Shown: piece by piece, positions 46,001 to 52,815 of the stretch
Numbering within the stretch: position 1 is the stretch's first letter
Layout of the letters: the number at the start of each line of letters is the position of its first letter
DNA from: Doris montereyensis
Lineage: Eukaryota; Mollusca; Gastropoda; Nudibranchia; Dorididae
DNA: 64,000 nt
Direction: 5' to 3'
Assembly (NCBI GenBank): GCA_037039925.1
Contig: JAXRKP010000069.1
Location: 325,001-389,000 of the forward strand
Notes under the pieces: generated by a model
What the model saw: the letters and a program-made list of their open reading frames with translations, nothing else
Database searches by the model: none
What the model was told of the DNA's origin: nothing
Position numbers and translations under genes: made by a program

Positions 46001-46581
46001 GCATGTGGGATTCTCCCTTGGAGTGCTGAATGACAGCATGATGCCTTGACAGAGATGGGTGTTCCAAAGTAACATCACAACTTTGAAGTCTTCCAAACAC
46101 AAAATTTGATTGTCCTTTCAAGGGATATTCCCAATAATTGCACCATTTTTCAAAATATCAAAGCTATAATAGTCGTCGGCTTCACCACCCCATTCAGGTT
46201 CCTTGTAATATGCATTAATTTGAGGGCTGTTAATGTTGGATTGGTTGGGGGTATCGTCAGAAGAGGCATGCTCAGGATGAGAGGAATTGCTTTGAAAGAC
46301 TAGATCTAGATCTAGAAGTGTTGATTTGCTACTCTTATCACTTTTGGCTTTCGATGAAAGCGAAACTGAAAGAAGAGGGACGGCAAAGTTAGGCGATTTG
46401 AATTCATGCCCATTCGCAGGGTCGTGCCTTTTGTATCCTGCTGATGGTCAGTGCAGTCAATATTACTCACGGTGGAATCCCCATCTGGCTGATCTCCACT
46501 GGTATTTCTTGACACTTCACTGTCAGTGAAAGTTTGAACCGTAGTGTTGTTTCCTTTCACGTTAGTTGAGTCATCCGCCAT
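24967..46581 (-). CDS. SLC4A1AP: SLC4A1AP (kanadaptin), 12 coding exons
   Basis: Kanadaptin is a conserved FHA-domain protein. It was first described as an adaptor of the kidney anion exchanger and later found mainly in the nucleus; its core function remains uncertain. Coding exons in transcript order: 46581-45855, 44348-44170, 40134-40016, 37372-37309, 35600-35458, 34580-34426, 33797-33728, 32478-32286, 29636-29540, 28898-28523, 26262-26164, 25016-24967. The product is about 757 residues. Recognition rests on the FHA domain at residues about 155-240 (FGRLQSCDVTLEHPSLSRHH, DSTHGTWVN), ESELSVTELK and GCSWGL, a dsRBD-like segment at about 365-405 (ELVAEAVVSGKKKDAVIACA), RKRKQKNWEADDFYDSDEDT, and the family-invariant tail DPDYATWLPP...QSGDGRTSLNDKLGY. 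Exons 1, 2, 3 and 10 contain small apparent indels; exons 4-9, 11 and 12 are clean. The start ATG at 46581 has A at -3 and G at +4. The gene is divergent from CLN3. Confidence 0.94.
25588..26049. mobile_element. MITE family C, TA-flanked, CAGTGG ends
   Basis: The ends read CAGTGGAAACCAGTTATAAC on the left and, on the minus strand, CAGTGGACACCACTCAGGAC on the right, each flanked by TA. Internal copies of 'cctgttata' add further inverted symmetry. TA target sites with CAGT termini fit non-autonomous pogo/Tigger-type Tc1-mariner elements. It sits in the last SLC4A1AP intron. Confidence 0.75.
26164..26262 (-). CDS. SLC4A1AP: SLC4A1AP exon 11
   Basis: The exon encodes DTLDRPLIKKQTTKPNSTSV and EHDPDYATWLPPT. 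The DPDY.xWLPP segment is invariant in the family. Phases join exons 10 and 12 correctly. Confidence 0.92.
26742..28493. mobile_element. DNA transposon with 15-bp terminal inverted repeats (hAT-like)
   Basis: Both ends read CAGGGTGTCCAGCAA (26,742 on plus, 28,493 on minus), with related 'tttcctac' and 'ttccgac' phrases just inside. The element is about 1.75 kb. CAGGG-type ends fit hAT elements, but no clean 8-base target duplication was found (flanks CTAAA and TTAAA). No transposase could be recognised, so it is probably non-autonomous. It carries a C-homopolymer (27,289-27,302) and a degenerate repeat of about 75 bases near 27,810-27,990. Confidence 0.72.
28523..28898 (-). CDS. SLC4A1AP: SLC4A1AP exon 10 (acidic, low complexity, apparent compensating indels)
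   Basis: The exon starts EVTINVKPDNFEEQDEEEEN, an acidic region as in the family, and ends RFSAAEAL. Its total length (376) gives the right phases at both ends. Even so, the frame shifts in a G-run near 28,825 and again further on, so the indels must compensate. Residues between about 28,820 and 28,580 are therefore uncertain. Confidence 0.75.
29540..29636 (-). CDS. SLC4A1AP: SLC4A1AP exon 9
   Basis: The exon encodes FEAPNSADSLASRLQHKQLQ and RKKQRPVMPVAK. The acceptor CAGAG was chosen because it leaves the single base needed to finish the codon from exon 8. This part of kanadaptin is poorly conserved, so the exon rests mainly on splice sites and phase. Confidence 0.75.
30090..30335 (+). mobile_element. 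tRNA-derived SINE, family 1, copy 7
   Basis: A forward copy with an excellent B box (GGTTCGAATCC) but several internal deletions compared with other copies. It lies in SLC4A1AP intron 8. Confidence 0.82.
30716..30926 (+). repeat. Three-unit minisatellite (about 65-78 bp units)
   Basis: The phrase TGTTCGTGTCTCCATCTAGA begins three consecutive units near 30,720, 30,798 and 30,863, each continuing to 'gtaatgttactaattctat'. The units contain TAGATCTA variants. Confidence 0.85.
31190..31890 (+). repeat. Diverged tandem duplication
   Basis: Two units of about 270-280 bases are clearly related but diverged (31,190-31,460 and 31,615-31,890). They share 'caaactaatc', 'aattgctttt' and 'gacttgtggcta'. 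Within them a 61-base segment is tandemly repeated at 31,400-31,519. Confidence 0.7.
32286..32478 (-). CDS. SLC4A1AP: SLC4A1AP exon 8
   Basis: The exon encodes EAEALAKQEMDELDAYMFSI, KSGAMDTKTRMRLKGELLHL and LVNIAKPASMPPLKT. It matches the family 'LDAFMSEMKSG...' and 'LIKIVKPAEIP' blocks and is intact. Confidence 0.94.
33395..33475 (+). repeat. CATATGGTGG dispersed repeat, partial copy
   Basis: It contains GAGATCACTGCATATGATGG and 'gggtaaattc', matching the ends of the copies near 50.8 and 51.4 kb. Confidence 0.5.
33728..33797 (-). CDS. SLC4A1AP: SLC4A1AP exon 7
   Basis: The exon encodes MEKYTTVTSQISEIEAKLAK and AKA, corresponding to the family helix 'L...ERELSEISERLKAS'. It runs from phase 0 to phase 1. 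Confidence 0.88.
34176..34352 (+). mobile_element. 5'-truncated RTE-like LINE fragment
   Basis: This matches only the last 180 bases of the LINE at 54,945-58,240, including the degraded RKWEEDIKEALTQRNL region and the GATAAAGAAAGAAAGAA tail. It lies in an SLC4A1AP intron. Confidence 0.85.
34426..34580 (-). CDS. SLC4A1AP: SLC4A1AP exon 6
   Basis: The exon encodes ESRKRKQKNWEADDFYDSDE, DTFLDRTGTIEKKRSMRMKK and AGKEKAETYESL. This is the most diagnostic kanadaptin segment and includes a likely nuclear-localisation RKRK cluster. Confidence 0.96.
34698..35255. mobile_element. piggyBac-type MITE with TTAA ends
   Basis: The element begins TTAACCCAAG (34,698) and ends CTTGGGTTAA (35,255), giving perfect 10-base inverted ends that include the TTAA target. 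The interior is locally GC-rich just inside the left end. No coding capacity was seen. Confidence 0.75.
35458..35600 (-). CDS. SLC4A1AP: SLC4A1AP exon 5 (dsRBD-like segment)
   Basis: The exon encodes LPVDGPNGEELVAEAVVSGK and KDAVIACALEACRILDRLNM. It is clean, with phases matching both neighbours. An open frame runs on past the donor, but the next exon's ESRKRK matches the family immediately after this point. Confidence 0.94.
37309..37372 (-). CDS. SLC4A1AP: SLC4A1AP exon 4
   Basis: A short exon encoding CDLPDYQFTEISMGKHKCRL. It is equivalent to the family 'ELEYEFDEQG...CRVRLPV' region. Identification rests on CR-L and on exact phase matching. Confidence 0.85.
37757..38055 (-). mobile_element. 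tRNA-derived SINE, family 1, copy 8
   Basis: A near full-length reverse copy with intact body landmarks and a tRNA head. Open frames on either strand are repeat artefacts. It lies in SLC4A1AP intron 3. Confidence 0.87.
38421..39838 (+). repeat. Tandem duplication, two units of about 720 bp
   Basis: Unit 1 (38,421-39,130) and unit 2 (39,144-39,838) are nearly identical over most of their length, for example AAAAAGTATATGGGCTAGCA in both. Differences are mainly small indels. It sits in SLC4A1AP intron 3. Confidence 0.9.
40016..40134 (-). CDS. SLC4A1AP: SLC4A1AP exon 3, with apparent homopolymer indels
   Basis: The exon begins AEDAMDNEEE and shifts frame near 40,105. It continues PFATIIPENESTYIDDPKK, shifts again in a six-A run near 40,045 and ends ALKGYYEREG. 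It matches the family 'EDA...DPKKALQGFFDREG'. Splice phases require the net indels noted. Confidence 0.88.
40205..42090 (+). mobile_element. Degenerate 5'-truncated RTE-like LINE, second family
   Basis: The fragments, in order, are an N-terminal linker (40,222-40,600), an RT start (AIRKIKNGKAAGPDGIPGEA at about 40,730), motif A (YINFIDFENAFDSLHR), motif B (TGVRQGCLLFSFLFLLAIDF) and the active-site FADD (LLFADDIALLS). A decayed C-terminus follows. Several frameshifts and stops make it non-functional. It is distinct from the 55 kb LINE and is antisense to SLC4A1AP in intron 2. Confidence 0.9.
42091..44169. other. SLC4A1AP intron 2, distal part, no recognised feature
   Basis: No exon or known repeat was recognised. 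A less AT-rich stretch at about 43,680-43,900 includes two TACGTCAC motifs (half-CRE-like), whose meaning is unclear. Confidence 0.45.
44170..44348 (-). CDS. SLC4A1AP: SLC4A1AP exon 2, with an apparent indel
   Basis: The exon encodes GPDDDADEESELSVTELKQQ, then a frame shift near 44,283. It continues KQKKEVELLRLNELQEAQRQ and QDQGCSWGL. It matches the family 'ESELTVTQLK' and 'GCTWGMG' blocks. Confidence 0.9.
44928..45770 (-). mobile_element. MITE family A, copy 2 (TA-flanked, CAGTAGTC ends)
   Basis: On the minus strand the element starts CAGTAGTCTCCGCCAAAATG after a TA at 45,769-45,770. It shares the next approximately 70 bases, and interior blocks, with the copy at 2,141-2,821. Its other end (CAGTAGAACGGCCAAA at 44,929) has diverged. 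It lies in SLC4A1AP intron 1. Confidence 0.78.
45855..46581 (-). CDS. SLC4A1AP: SLC4A1AP exon 1 (start codon and FHA domain)
   Basis: The exon begins MADDSTNVKGNNTTVQTFTD. It changes frame near 46,415 into EFKSPNFAVPLLSVSLSSKA and runs to YKEPEWGGEADDYYSFDILK. It changes frame again at about 46,121 into the FHA domain (FGRLQSCDVTLEHPSLSRHH, IYDLDSTHGTWVNKRRLKPK, FGGSSRLHILQ). FHA domains bind phosphothreonine peptides; the SxxH and G-R core residues are present. The two frame changes together restore a multiple of three (727+2). A TAGATCTAGATCTA block at 46,303 encodes LLDLDLV within the exon. Confidence 0.93.
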
Positions 46582-47201
46582 TTTAGGTCGTATGTATTGT
46601 GTAGGCCAAGTTGGATACAAATTTTGTAGTTACCTCCTCCTCGTACAAACACAAAGTCCACGATAGGCTAGGCATAATTTTCATTTCGCACTTCTGATTT
46701 ACTACTAAATTACTACTGACAACTTCATGGGCCAGGGGAAGGTTTGGCCTCTAACTTCAGTTGAGAGTTCCACATAGATCTAGCTGTTAGCCTTACACTA
46801 ACACTCATTCGGTCTAAACGTTCAATTTTCATCATGTGAGACTGTGACTTAGTTCTGGATGTATGCCTAAATTTAGTCAATCAACATGTCACAGAGATCT
46901 TCTGTGTGTTTTGTATGTCATCGTCAAAGTGGACAATCAAAATAAGTGGAAAGACAGACGGATATTCTCATACATCTTGTGATAGGGTGGCTCTCTTCGT
47001 CTTAAATTCACCCTGACAGTGAATTATTAGTAATATTACTATATCTACGTTGAAATAAACCAGATCTGTATTTATCCGCAATTCCCATCCTCAGATATAG
47101 ATTCTAGATCTAGAATCTACTCAATTTAGGGTCCTTTACACACATTGTTGTCAGCCTTGAATCCAGTTGAATGAAGTATTTTTTTATGATTTAAAATTTC
47201 A
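46582..47201. promoter_or_regulatory. Divergent promoter region between SLC4A1AP and CLN3
   Basis: The two start codons face away from each other across 620 bases, so both promoters and 5' UTRs must lie here unless there are upstream non-coding exons. A 22-base perfect palindrome sits at 47,098-47,119. No canonical TATA box in a convincing position was recognised. Confidence 0.65.
47098..47119. repeat. 22-bp perfect palindrome
   Basis: The core is AGATTCTAGATCTAGAATCT, extended by one T/A pair on each side. It is the longest example of the TAGATCTA motif that recurs through the window, and lies about 83 bases before the CLN3 start codon. Confidence 0.85.
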
Positions 47202-48653
47202 ATGACTCAACCAACGGAAGCTAACCAAATTTTCTTAAATAACGACATTGAGTCAGAGTCTGAAACAATAGGACCCAGGTCTCTTACTCAAACTCGAAAT
47301 TACATCACTGGTGATGCTATAGAGCCAAGTGCTAACATAAAGGAAACCCAACAAAGTCTGTCAGCTATAAGTCTTTGTGAAAACTCCGAAGAGACTATGG
47401 ATAGAACGGAAAAAATAATCCATTGGAAAAATTTAGCTTCATTTTGGATATTCGGTCTTTGCAATAATTTTGCATACGTTGTCATGCTGAGTGCTGCCCA
47501 TGACATTCTTGGTGATCATGATACAAAAGACTCGAATCACACTTCAGGCAATTCTTCTGTTTCAACCTCAACGACAGCACCTTCAACTGAAATGCCCAAC
47601 ACAGACTATTTACAGTGTAATGCTATAGGAACAGGAGCCATTCTTCTGGCTGATATTCTTCCAACACTTATTATAAAACTAACATTTCCTTTTTTCATCC
47701 AATACATTCCATACAGTGTTAAAGTCACTTTGGTTGGCTTGCTATCAGCCTCTAGTTTTATCATCGTCTCATTTGCTCACCAGTTATGGTTAAGTATTTT
47801 GGGTGTTGTTTGTGCAAGTTTTGGTGCGGGCCTGGGAGAAATAACATTTCTTAGCTTGACCACATTCTTTCACAAAAATGTGGTGTCTAGCTGGTCATCG
47901 GGTACTGGTGGTGCGGGGGTACTTGGAGCCCTTGCCTATGCTGGCTTCACCAGTGCTGGCTTGTCACCTCGCATCAGTCTTCTTATTATGATATCAATTC
48001 CTGTTTTCATGTTGGTGACTTACAAATTTCTTCTAGGTGAACGACATTCTAACCATACAGATGAAGACCGTGATGAAGCCGATGATACTTTAGCTCTTTT
48101 AGATGAGAAAACAAGGAAAAAAAATAATGTCCTCACACTACGTGAAAAGCTGAGTCTCATTCCGTCATTATTCAAGTATATGATACCCCTTTCCATTGTT
48201 TACTTTGCCGAATATTTCATTAATCAAGGTCTGCATGAGCTACTCTATTATAATGGACAGTTTCTGTCAAAAAAAGAGCAATATAGATGGTTTCAAGTTG
48301 ATTATCAGATTGGAGTTTTCATTTCCCGTTCATCGGTTAATTTTTTCCAAATCAGGAAGCTCTGGATTCTTCCAATCCTCCAGATTGCCAATATGATATT
48401 GCTTACCTTCCAGGTATTTTACCGGTTTATACCAAGTCTATGGATTATCTTAGCAATCATCTTTTGGGAAGGACTGCTTGGTGGAGCAGGTTATGTCAAT
48501 ACTTTTTATTTAATGAGCTGTGAACTGGCATCAGAAACTAAAGAATATTGCATTGGATTAGCCTCTGTTGCAGACTCCTTTGGAATTGCTATAGCTGGGG
48601 CTATTGCGGTACCAACTCATAAACGTATTTGTAGTTTAAAAATCAAAATGTGA
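47202..48653 (+). CDS. CLN3: CLN3 (battenin), lysosomal membrane protein, single uninterrupted exon
   Basis: CLN3 is a polytopic late-endosomal and lysosomal membrane protein needed for lysosomal clearance of glycerophosphodiesters; its human loss causes juvenile Batten disease. The frame has 483 codons with no indels (human 438). Recognisable blocks are HWKNLASFWIFGLCNNFAYV and MLSAAHDIL (residues about 75-103), ILLADILPTLIIKL (147-160), GLGEITFLSL and WSSGTGGAG (231-239), VYFAEYFINQGLHELLYY (333-350), QYRW and EGLLGGAGYVNTF (423-435). Two N-glycosylation sequons (N112, N117) lie in the first lumenal loop. An acidic dileucine-type signal (DEADDTLALL, about 291-300) lies in the cytosolic loop, where human CLN3 has its sorting motif. 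The C-terminus ends CSLKIKM and lacks the CaaX prenylation box. An in-frame TGA at 47,187 makes this ATG the first possible one in this exon; Met66 has a stronger Kozak context. No introns are visible. Confidence 0.96.
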   Translation: MTQPTEANQIFLNNDIESESETIGPRSLTQTRNYITGDAIEPSANIKETQQSLSAISLCENSEETMDRTEKIIHWKNLASFWIFGLCNNFAYVVMLSAAHDILGDHDTKDSNHTSGNSSVSTSTTAPSTEMPNTDYLQCNAIGTGAILLADILPTLIIKLTFPFFIQYIPYSVKVTLVGLLSASSFIIVSFAHQLWLSILGVVCASFGAGLGEITFLSLTTFFHKNVVSSWSSGTGGAGVLGALAYAGFTSAGLSPRISLLIMISIPVFMLVTYKFLLGERHSNHTDEDRDEADDTLALLDEKTRKKNNVLTLREKLSLIPSLFKYMIPLSIVYFAEYFINQGLHELLYYNGQFLSKKEQYRWFQVDYQIGVFISRSSVNFFQIRKLWILPILQIANMILLTFQVFYRFIPSLWIILAIIFWEGLLGGAGYVNTFYLMSCELASETKEYCIGLASVADSFGIAIAGAIAVPTHKRICSLKIKM

Positions 48654-48965
48654 TATATTTTCTTAGTCTACCTCATAATACAAATTAATTATATATTGCA
48701 TGGGATCTTTTCTTTCTTGATCTTTGAAATATATAGAAATATCCTTATAAATACCTATTCAAGGTGGTACAGCCCTTCTCTTTTAAAATTACTGTACTCA
48801 TTTCATTCAGAATCTTTCTAAATTCCTTGAGGGATATTCAATAGAATATTTAGAGTACACCCATCATATTAGCAATTCATTATAATAATTTCATTCTCTG
48901 TTGTCTTTGAGCTGCAGAAAAAAACCTGGCATAAAAGAATCTTTCTTAAAGTCATGTTGCAATTA

Positions 48966-49045
48966 GATAATAATAATATTTATTAATTCATTTCTATAGC
49001 ACTCACTCCCATCTTACGACAGCTCTAGGCGCACAGAGATGCCCA
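48966..49045 (+). repeat. Retroelement-end-like motif with short (AAT)n
   Basis: The stretch has ATAATAATATTTATTAATTC followed by 'tctatagcactcactcccat' and 'taggcgcacag'. This resembles the '(AAT)n ... TATAGCGC' ends common in invertebrate genomes. A related stretch lies at 18,498. Confidence 0.45.
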
Positions 49046-49434
49046 ACCCCCGATTTCATTCTTGCAATATGCAAGCACTTGTCCATGAAATTAATAAACC
49101 TCTGTAAATTAAAGAAAAAGAAAATATTTAGCCTACTGTTAAGAAGTAAAATATGTTCAAAACAACAAAACATTTAAATATATATTTAGTTTTGCATTGA
49201 AGATTTAAAAAAAATTAAATAAAATTCTATTGGTATTCTGAATGACATGTTTTGCAAGAAAACGGTTGCAAAAGTTGAAAATATTACCAGTTTTTGAATT
49301 CCTTCATTTCTTATTTTGAATTTTTCTGTAAATATGCTTATATAAAATGGAAACATAATTTGGATATATATTAATATATATATAAAATGATAAGTAAAAT
49401 AAGACCATTGTGCCTTTTTATAATTTTTTGTTAG

Positions 49435-49439
<5 letters not shown>

Positions 49440-49508
<69 letters not shown>

Positions 49509-49520
49509 ATATATATATAT
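49440..49520. repeat. (AT)n / (GT)n microsatellite
   Basis: About 55 bases of AT dinucleotide, then a short GTGTGTGT stretch and more AT. Confidence 0.97.
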
Positions 49521-49817
49521 TCTATGTCTATATTGTCAATATAGGTAAGCAGAGGCTTGATTGGCTGATGCATTTTGCACTTCTCTTGTGTCATATACTT
49601 AATTTTTGTTATGTCATCATTACATATATGTATAAATGTAATCCAATCAATTAATAACTTTTGGTTAATGCACTTTCTTTTTATTTCAGAAATTCCATTC
49701 ATGTTATGATTGAGATTCCTTAGGCAGATGTATTTGTTTTGTTCACTTGCAAATGACCTGCTACAACTATAAGAGTTTGTGTGTACATGAATGAGAAGGT
49801 GTTATGCGTTTATCTTT

Positions 49818-49866
49818 GATTGGCATGCTATCAGTATCAGCCTCTAGTTTTATCATTGTCTCATCT
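49818..49866 (+). pseudogene. Short CLN3-like coding relic
   Basis: The segment ATTGGCATGCTATCAG, then GCCTCTAGTTTTATCATTGT, matches the CLN3 coding sequence at about 47,734-47,780 with only a few mismatches. It also carries a six-base tandem insert (tatcag). Nothing on either side continues the match. It looks like a remnant of a duplicated CLN3 copy. Confidence 0.6.
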
Positions 49867-50091
49867 AATTGTATTAGGGATAAATTCCAATTGCAGTAAG
49901 TGTTCAACTATATTATCATGCGTGATACATGTATTGTAAAATATCATTATCATCTTGTGCCCTTAGTCATTGTCAATTAAATTTGTGTGACTGTCTACTG
50001 TCATTGTAATTATTCATTGTTATTTCTTATTGGTTTTATATAAGATATGTCTTAATGTCTATATATATTATCATTATGATTACTATTAATC

Positions 50092-50667
50092 TACAGTCCA
50101 ACCCTCTTATATCGACATCACTAGGACCACCAAAGTTTGTTAATATAAGACGTTGTGGATGTATGAGAGCAACGAATAAAATAAAGGGACACCACCAAAA
50201 AAAAAGCCATAATACAATGTCAAACGAAGGTAATGTGTGATCAAGTCGCGCCTTGATTGGTGCAGGGCGCAGGATTTGATTGGTCGAAGAGCACGCGTTT
50301 TCATTGGCTTTGATTGGTCCAGTGCGTGGGATTTGATTGGTCGGAGAGCATGCGTTTTAACTGACTTTGATTGCTCCGGGGTGCAGTATTTTCTTAGTTT
50401 ACAGGCATGTATTTTCATTTGCCGATTCTTGGCTTTCACTAATTGATTTACCGGCCATTAACTGACATTTATGTGGTCTGTAGACTGATTATTTCCTGCA
50501 CCGATAAAACCGGGAAGTCAATATAAGGGGTTTGAGTCAAATTTATGTCGAAATATCTGTGTGTTTTTTTGCTAATAATATATATGGGAAAAACAGGACT
50601 TTGATAGGGCATCGATATATGCAGGGTGTCAATATATGCAATGTCGGTATATTAGGGTTGGACCGTA
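50092..50667. mobile_element. MITE family D, TA-flanked, with internal minisatellite
   Basis: The ends are CAGTCCAACCCTCTTATATC (50,094) and, on the minus strand, CGGTCCAACCCTAATATACC (50,665), each beside TA. A second inverted pair, 'atgtcgatata'-like, is present near the right end. TA target and CAGT-type ends suggest a pogo/Tigger-type non-autonomous element. Confidence 0.78.
50248..50392 (+). repeat. Minisatellite of about 57-bp units rich in GATTGG
   Basis: Two full units and part of a third, each with 'gattggt' phrases, 'gagcacgcg/gagcatgcg' and 'ttttaactgacttt' variants. GATTGG is the reverse of the CCAAT box; at least five occur here. It is inside MITE family D. Confidence 0.75.
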
Positions 50668-50712
50668 TGTATACCATTTAAGAAGTGATTCTTTGTAAGT
50701 GAAGTGTTGTGG

Positions 50713-50852
50713 GTTGTTGGCGGACGCTGCTGGTAAGTTTTTGTTCTTTCCTTTCACTCTTTTACTTCTCTTTCATCTTGCTGTTTTCTCTTAATTCACC
50801 CTGAGATCGCCACATATGGTGGATGCGGTAAATTTCAATTGAACAAACAAAC
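50713..50852 (+). repeat. CATATGGTGG dispersed repeat, copy 2
   Basis: It contains 'ggcggacgctgctgg', 'ctttcatcttgctgttttct', then CACCCTGAGATCGCCACATA and 'tggtggatgcggtaaatttc'. An AAAC-rich tail follows. Confidence 0.65.
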
Positions 50853-51307
50853 AATAGTGAAATGCTATGAAAATTGTTACAAATTTCACACGAATACAAC
50901 TAAAGATTATCTTATCTAATCATGTTTTTAGTATAGTATTACATGTGTTTAGTATCAGTTCTGTTTTGATAAGATGTGTGTATAGAAGACTACAACTACA
51001 ATATTTGTTCATGTTACAAGTAGAGTTTAAAATACTGCTATGGTTGAAGTCAAATTTTAAATAATTTTAATTTTAGTTTGAAATAATTTTGGCCTGACAA
51101 GAGTAGTTTATTTGAAACAGAATGTTGCAGAGTTTTGCAACTGGTAAGATGTCAATATTTTTATGAAATTTCATTCCAGTGTTTCCGAAATGGTTATGGT
51201 GTGTATAAATAAAATATAAATTTTTTATATGTTGTATGGAAATTTAATTGTAACTGGAAGATTTTTGAGTATTCAATATGATTGTTGTTTTTTTTATTAC
51301 TATTTTC

Positions 51308-51468
51308 TCTGATGGGCGCTGCTAGTAGGTGCTACTTCAGCCACACCTTGTTTTCTCATTCTTTCATGCTTCTTTCTTTCATCCTGCTGTTTTCTCTCAA
51401 TCTTAATTCACCCTGAGATCACTGCATATGGTGCACAAGGTATACTCCAAAGAAAGAAACAAACAAGA
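51308..51468 (+). repeat. CATATGGTGG dispersed repeat, copy 3
   Basis: It repeats the order 'gggcgctgctagtagg', 'catcctgctgttttct', 'caccctgagatcactgcata' and ends with an AAAGAAAC-rich tail. Confidence 0.65.
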
Positions 51469-52815
51469 AACTGTTTTCTCCGTCATGATTTTTCTGGATT
51501 CTTACTTTAAAATCAGCTTCATCATGTTTTTTTCTGACGCTTTCCTCCAAAACACATGGTTATTACATGTATCTGTAAAGTAGCAATGAATCTTGCAAAG
51601 AGTTAACTTCATGTGTAATGTGCTTGAAATCTTAATGAAATAATTTGGAATCACTCAAGTCAGCCACCTCCATTAGCATTAGTCTTAGTCTTTGTTCCCT
51701 TTTCACCCATCAGCCATGAACAAAGGATGCTTACTCAGTTATTTTCTCTCTCTCCCTTCTGTTCCACCAGGGCTATGATCTGTTATCATTGTACAAAATT
51801 TTGAATCTGAAGACTGCTGATCAGCTTAATATCTTTTACTTTTTATTTATTACCGACACACATTATATTTCTTAATTTGTTTGTGATTATATTTTTGTAT
51901 GCTCAAAAGCCTTAGTAATTATATGTGATATTATTCATGTACTGATTTTCTCCCATCAATGCCTTGAATTAATGTGAAGATGTTTCTGTAAAAACACTGA
52001 TGTTACTACATACCATGTACCAAATCTAAAAACTGTACATGTAATGTAATTTTAGTTACACTTTAGCTAAAAGCTCAGGGTTTTTGGCCGGGCAGGCTGA
52101 ATTGATTGGTATTTATTTCAGCATGGGTATTGGAAACATTTTACTAAGCCTCATCTAGCCATAAAGGAGTGATAAATACAAGTGTAACTTGGAAATTTCA
52201 TATACTCATGGCCAAAAAGTGGACACTGAAGATCCTCTGTCATTTAATGACAAGGTAGAGGACTGGCATTTAATTTATGTACATATTCTAATTTTTTGCC
52301 CCTTTCCCCATAGAAGTTCGAATCATTTCTTATACTATTACATATACTTATAATTAATTAGTGTACACAGATATAATGAATTTTTGATGAACAAACAGAC
52401 TTTCACTTGACTCAGAATCTTTTTCTCTTTTATTCAGTCTTTACACATATTTGTTGCAACATTTTTTCGTTATGCCAACATATTGTATGAATTACATGGA
52501 TCACTTGCAATTGTTTGCACATATTCTTAAGATTTCCAGGGTGATGAATATAATACTCATCCATTAAAATTTTTCCAATTTTGTGCTTGTTCTGAATATA
52601 CCGTAGGAGGAAAGGGTTGAGCAGAATAAAGTAACAAAACATAACTAATTGTTTGAAGTACTTAGTCTATTTTACAGTTTGAATAGGTTAAACTATGAAA
52701 CATTGAGGTTGCTCGATTCAATGGCATGTATTGAAAAAAAGATGGCACTTACAATCAGCAAGGAGTTGCAGGTAAGGTTAAAATGGCCTGTGATCTCCAC
52801 AAGCATTGAAGTCAA

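Larger units (their letters stand above)
48654..50091. other. CLN3 3' flank
   Basis: No second gene was seen. A possible polyadenylation signal AATAAA is at about 49,093. The stretch also holds an (AT)n tract, a retroelement-end-like motif (48,966-49,045) and a short CLN3-like relic. Confidence 0.55.
50668..52815. other. Intergenic, repeats only
   Basis: Two copies of the CATATGGTGG repeat are present (50,713-50,852 and 51,308-51,468). No coding exon or RNA gene could be supported in the rest. Confidence 0.55.

Noticed and set aside
50248..50392. Regular repeats resembling a CRISPR array
   Set aside because: The units are a degenerate tandem minisatellite without unique spacers, in an animal genome.
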